From Tiliqua scincoides (Eukaryota; Chordata; Lepidosauria; Squamata; Scincidae), in the NCBI RefSeq assembly GCF_035046505.1, contig NC_089822.1, forward strand, positions 268,719,024 to 268,783,023: DNA of 64,000 nt, read 5' to 3'. Positions 60,233-64,000 of the stretch are shown one piece after another (the stretch's first letter is position 1; the number at the start of each line of letters is the position of its first letter). The translations under genes were made by a program, and so were the position numbers. The notes under the pieces are model-generated. The model had not been told where the DNA came from. It did no database searches and saw nothing but the letters and a program-made list of their open reading frames with translations.

Positions 60233-63200
60233 GTAAGCGTTTCTGCATAATGTAATAACAAGGCCTGGCTTTGTAGATGCACACAGACGTATTGCTAGAC
60301 TGGTCAAGCCACAGTGGAAGCAAAGGCCTTGCATGATATATGGATGTCCAGTTTCCTGTTATGGGCCAAAGTCAGCCATGCACAGTACAGATTGGCTGGT
60401 ACTTGTGATCTCACAAACCTGTACTCCCTTCCACCCTTGGAATGGTCTTCCTACTTTTTCCTCTATTTTAATAAATAAAAAAAGTAACACATCCACACCT
60501 AAAGAAATGCTGCACAAAACAGATTAGTGTCTTCAAATTGCTCAGTATGTCTGTTGCAGGCAAAGAAACCTGAGCTCACTCTGCAGGCAAGTCCTTTTCA
60601 GAGATATGCTGCGAGCTGCAATTTCAATGTTCAAAGTGCCCTTTCATCAAAATGTATCAATGGTAGGTTGGAGAGAAACAAAACGAATGACATCTTCATG
60701 TAAGGCAGTGTTTCTCAAACTGTGTGTCAGGACCCACTAGGTGGGTCATGAGCCAATTTCAGGTGGGTCCCCATTCATTTCAATATTTTATTTTTAATGT
60801 GTGCTTGGTGCTACCATGGTATGTGACTGCATTTGGGGAAATGTGACACACCTGTACTTTTAACAAGCTACAAAGTATATTCTTTTAACAGTGATAGTAA
60901 ATGGGACTTTCCCAGAACGCCTTACAGTTGATCCCAAGCCTTGATTCCTTAGTCATAGTATTGGTTGGCTGAATAGTTCACTCTTTGTGGATTGATTTTT
61001 CCTTGATGTGTGTCGCCTGTGCTGCATGCTTTTTGGTCTCATTGTTTTGTAGAATTTGTTACTGATGTATTTATGCCATTAAAGGTTTACTACTACTACT
61101 AAATGGGACTTACTCTTGGGTAAGTGTGGGTAGGATCGAAGCCTAGGATTGTTAAAAATTTTTCTGCTTAATGATGTCACTTCTGGTCATGACATCACTT
61201 CCGGTGGGTCCTGGCAGATTCTCGTTCTAAAAAGTGAGCCCTGGTGCTAAATGTGTGAGAACCACTGATGTAAGCTATAACTAGTCAGGGGAACTCTTTG
61301 CCACCAGTCACAGTGATGGAAATGCTGCAATTAATTTGCAGGGTGGCATCTGGGGTCTGCCAGGTGAAACACTGGCCCAAAGGCCTGCTTCCATCTGAGG
61401 GGTCCAAGGCTGGGCTGACCCTCAACTCTCAGCACCGGTGGCAGTAGTGGCAGCCATCAAGAGGTGGGTAAGGGTCACCATGAAGAGGCCAGTTCAGGGC
61501 TTTGCCCCCAGGCCCCTAACAAGTTGGTGCCCCAGTGTCAATTCGTATTAAGAATTAAACACAAGTGCACCCCCTAATCTCTTACTTGATAGATAGTCCC
61601 ATTGAAATAAACATAAGAACATAAGAACATAAGAACAGCCCCACTGGATCAGGCCATAGGCCCATCTAGTCCAGCTTCCTGTATCTCACAGCGGCCCACC
61701 AAATGCCCCAGGGAGCACACCAGATAACAAGAGACCTCATCCTGGTGCTCTCCCCTACATCTGGCATTCTGACTTAACCCATTCCTAAAATCAGGAGGTT
61801 GCGCATACACATCATGGCTTGTACCCCATAATGTCTAACTTCTGAGTCCTAGATATAGGACATATCTAACTTCTGACTAACATATCTAACTTCTGAGTCC
61901 TAGATATAGGATGGGGTGTGTGTTACATATTGTCCTCCCTTTTGATTTCAGGGGAGGATCGAAGCTGAGAGGCAGACAATTATCTGGGAATGGAAGGCGC
62001 TCTGGGGGTTCCTGGAGGAACAGAAGCAGCTCTTGCTGTGGTGGCTGGAAGGGCTGGCCGGAGACATTGTCCAGAGGAGGGTGGTGAGTGGGCTGAGAGA
62101 CTGTGCTGGGGTGCAGCTGCCCCCTCCCCCACAGGGGAGGAGAGAAGCTCCAATTCTTGCAGGCAAGACTTGGCAAAGCCAATTTATACTATTTGGGAGA
62201 CTTTCCATGCACCGGTTCTGCTAGTGGCCTGTGCAACTTTATCCCCCAGGCACAAAAAAGCGGGCAAAGGAGGTACAGAAAAAAAATTGTATTTCAGTTT
62301 GATTTTAGATGGTTTTATTCTGAATGGTTGCAGCTGGCATCACTTGTGGAGAGCCCCCCTCATAAGAACAGCCCCACTGGATCAGGCCATAGGCCCATCT
62401 AGTCCAGCTTCCCATATCTCACAGCAGCCCACCAAATGCCCCAGGGAGCACACCACATAACAAGAGACCTCATCCTGGTGCCCTCCCTTGCATCTGGCCT
62501 TCTGACATAGCCCATTTCTAAAATCAGGAGGTTGCACATACACATCATGGCTTGTAACCCATAATGGATTTTTCCTCCAGAAACTTGTCCAATCCCCTTT
62601 TAAAGGTGTCCAGGCCAGACGCCATCACCACATCCTGTGGCAAGGAGTTCCACAGACCAACCACACGCTGAGTAAAGAAATATTTTCTTTTGTCTGTCCT
62701 AGCGCTCCCAACACTCAATTTTAGTGGATGTCCCCTGGTTCTGGTGTTATGTGAGAGGGAAAAGAGCATCTCCCTATCCACTCTGTCCATCCCCTGCATA
62801 ATTTTGTAAGAAGGGTCTCTTTTATGGTGGGACCTGGCAGCTGCTCTTTGACTGAATGGAATACCTGTTCACCTCCTTCCTCCTCCTTAGAAAGACCTAC
62901 AACTGCATTTTCTTCCACCTGGCTTTGCCAATGAGGTGGTCTTTCTGCCATCTCTTTTTGGGGGGGAGTAATTTTAACTCTCAGTTTTATTCGTATAAGC
63001 CACCTTGAAATTTGAAAAGTGGCATAAATTTATTTTTTTAAAAAACAGCCAAGCAACTTGTCAGGAGCTTGGGCGGGGGGGGGGGGGGGAGCGAAAGAGA
63101 CAAAGATTGCTGAATCCGGGTTTGATTGGTTGGTCTTCCCCACTGTCATTTCAGCTGCAAACCAACAGGAGCCCACTTTGCATTCAGTATGGATGTGGCA

Positions 63201-63934
63201 AACTTAGGAGGAATTTTCTCAGGAGGAGTAATTCCTTGAGAGGAAGCAGAATGTATAAACATGATTTTTTTTGTTTTGTTTGAGTTTACTTATATTCTGT
63301 TTTCGAGAAGAAAGTTCATCAAGCGGCTTATGTAGCACTGCGGACATACATAAGAACATAAGAACAGCCCCACTGGACCAGGCCATGGCCCATCTAGCCC
63401 AGCTTCCTATATCTCACAGCAGCCCACCAAATGCCCCAGGGAGCACACCAGATAACAAGAGACCTGCAAGGCTTCCTGGGAATTGTAGTTAAGAACATAA
63501 GAACAGCCCCACTGGACCAGGCCATGGCCCATCTAGCCCAGCTTCCTGTATCTCACAGCGGCCCACCAAATGCCCCAGGGAGCACACCAGATAGCAAGAG
63601 ACCTCATCCTGGTGCCCTCCCTTGCATTGGCATTCTGACATAGCCCATTTCTATAATCAGGAGGTTGTGCATACACATCATGGCTTGTACCCCGTAATGG
63701 ATTTTTCCTCCAGAAACTTGTCCAATCCTCCAGAAACTTGTTCAGTACACTGGCACTGACTGTTACCCCTCTCCAGAGCTTCATCTTTCTCCTTTCAGGT
63801 TGTCTCTGGCCCCAGAGACTGGAAAGATGCTCCCTTTCCAAGGACGGAAGATGCTGTTCTGGAGCTAGAGGTGAGACTCAGTCATTTCTCTGAGAAAAGG
63901 ACCATCCTGCAGAAGGTGCTGAGCAGCTTCAGAG
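60155..63934 (+). CDS. TRIM/butyrophilin-like coiled-coil gene, partial
   Basis: Three exons fit by phase: 60155-60232 (78 nt), 61952-62083 (132 nt) and 63799-63934 (136 nt). The first begins MQEPLPCPRREREAAEKK. The second reads RIEAERQTIIWEWKALWGF then LEEQKQLLLWWLEGLAGD, very like the TRIM coiled-coil exon (normally 231 nt, here shorter). The third carries VVSGPRDWKDAPFPRTED then LELEVRLSHFSEKRTILQK and ends at a phase-1 donor, as before a B30.2 exon. TRIM proteins are usually RING ubiquitin ligases, but I see no RING or B-box exon, and the last exon lies beyond the window. No 23-nt exon was found; exon phases allow its absence. It is divergent to the 17-finger gene. Confidence 0.55.
60706..61267. 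mobile_element. hAT-like element with target duplication
   Basis: Ends CAGTGTTTCTCAAACTGTG and GTGTGAGAACCACTG; flanks ATGTAAGG (60698-60705) and ATGTAAGC (61268-61275). Inside, ~60945-61100 is a LINE 3' end finishing ATTAAAGGTTTACTACTAC, like that at 46767-47306. Confidence 0.85.
61268..61609. other. Intron, nothing recognised
   Basis: Intronic sequence of the TRIM-like gene without a clear repeat. Confidence 0.4.
61610..61835 (-). mobile_element. CR1-like LINE 3' fragment
   Basis: Reversed copy with three ATAAGAAC tail units, almost the same as 41285-41467. Intronic. Confidence 0.92.
61952..62083 (+). CDS. TRIM coiled-coil exon, 132 nt
   Basis: Acceptor TTTTGATTTCAG, donor GTGAGT, phase 0-0, 44 codons. 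The Leu/Trp/Glu heptad pattern is the best evidence for the TRIM family in this window. Confidence 0.65.
62360..62808 (-). mobile_element. CR1-like LINE fragment
   Basis: 3' end plus the last ~85 codons ([20 protein letters not shown]). Intronic. Confidence 0.92.
63343..63740 (-). mobile_element. Two CR1-like 3' ends in tandem
   Basis: Copies at 63343-63470 and 63492-63740 joined by GGCTTCCTGGGAATTGTAGTT, exactly as at 4049-4310. It ends ~60 bp before the exon at 63799. Confidence 0.88.
63799..63934 (+). CDS. TRIM-like pre-B30.2 exon, 136 nt
   Basis: Acceptor TCTCCTTTCAG, donor GTGAGT. Phase 0 in and 1 out. Homologous at its 3' half to the 47441-47556 exon. Confidence 0.65.
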
Positions 63935-64000
63935 GTGAGTAGGAGCCTCTCTGAATCTGCTCTGGTTGATGGTACCAATTTTGGAATGGAGGGACCCGTC

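Overview
The window looks like the nuclear genome of a reptile, most likely a squamate (lizard or snake). The reasons are KRAB C2H2 zinc-finger genes with long introns, a dense mix of CR1-like, L2-like and L1 LINEs, tRNA-derived SINEs of squamate type, a 5S rRNA-derived SINE, and many hAT-like and Harbinger-like MITEs. No bacterial, organellar or plasmid feature is present. All gene models below were built by eye from splice sites, reading phase and homology, without transcript data.

Layout. 1-10.8 kb holds decayed zinc-finger remnants and repeats, including a compact L1 with ORF1 only (6139-8375). 10.8-19.4 kb (minus strand) holds a KRAB zinc-finger gene with 11 fingers (exons 10830-14599) and, upstream, a second 5' module of start exon plus KRAB-A exon (18377-19395) with no fingers of its own. 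A GC-rich island lies at about 21.1-22.2 kb. 23.1-33.7 kb (plus strand) mirrors this: a start exon, KRAB-A and KRAB-B-like module without fingers (23117-27283), then a complete KRAB gene with three tandem KRAB-B-like exons and 12 fingers (28953-33749). 33.8-43.5 kb is repeat-rich and has no gene I can support; it contains a long palindrome and the 5S-derived SINEs. 43.6-53.4 kb (minus) is a 17-finger gene whose five coding exons join in one frame over 653 codons including the stop. Its N-terminus resembles the coiled-coil exons of TRIM/butyrophilin genes, including a 23-nt exon, rather than KRAB. Its start exon lies in a second GC-rich region (53.2-54.9 kb). 60.2-63.9 kb (plus) carries exons of a TRIM-like coiled-coil gene that runs off the window and shares exon homology with the 17-finger gene.

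How the genes work together. KRAB zinc-finger proteins are nuclear DNA-binding repressors that recruit TRIM28/KAP1. Every internal KRAB-type exon here is phase-compatible, so the spare upstream KRAB modules on each side could splice onto the nearest finger exon. On each side one module has a canonical KRAB-A box and one has lost a key residue (MLE to MLL, or the conserved Trp). I infer, but cannot show, that alternative promoters switch repression strength in front of the same fingers.

The mobile-element record is unusually readable: many copies keep target-site duplications, and 55.3-57.6 kb is a five-element nest.
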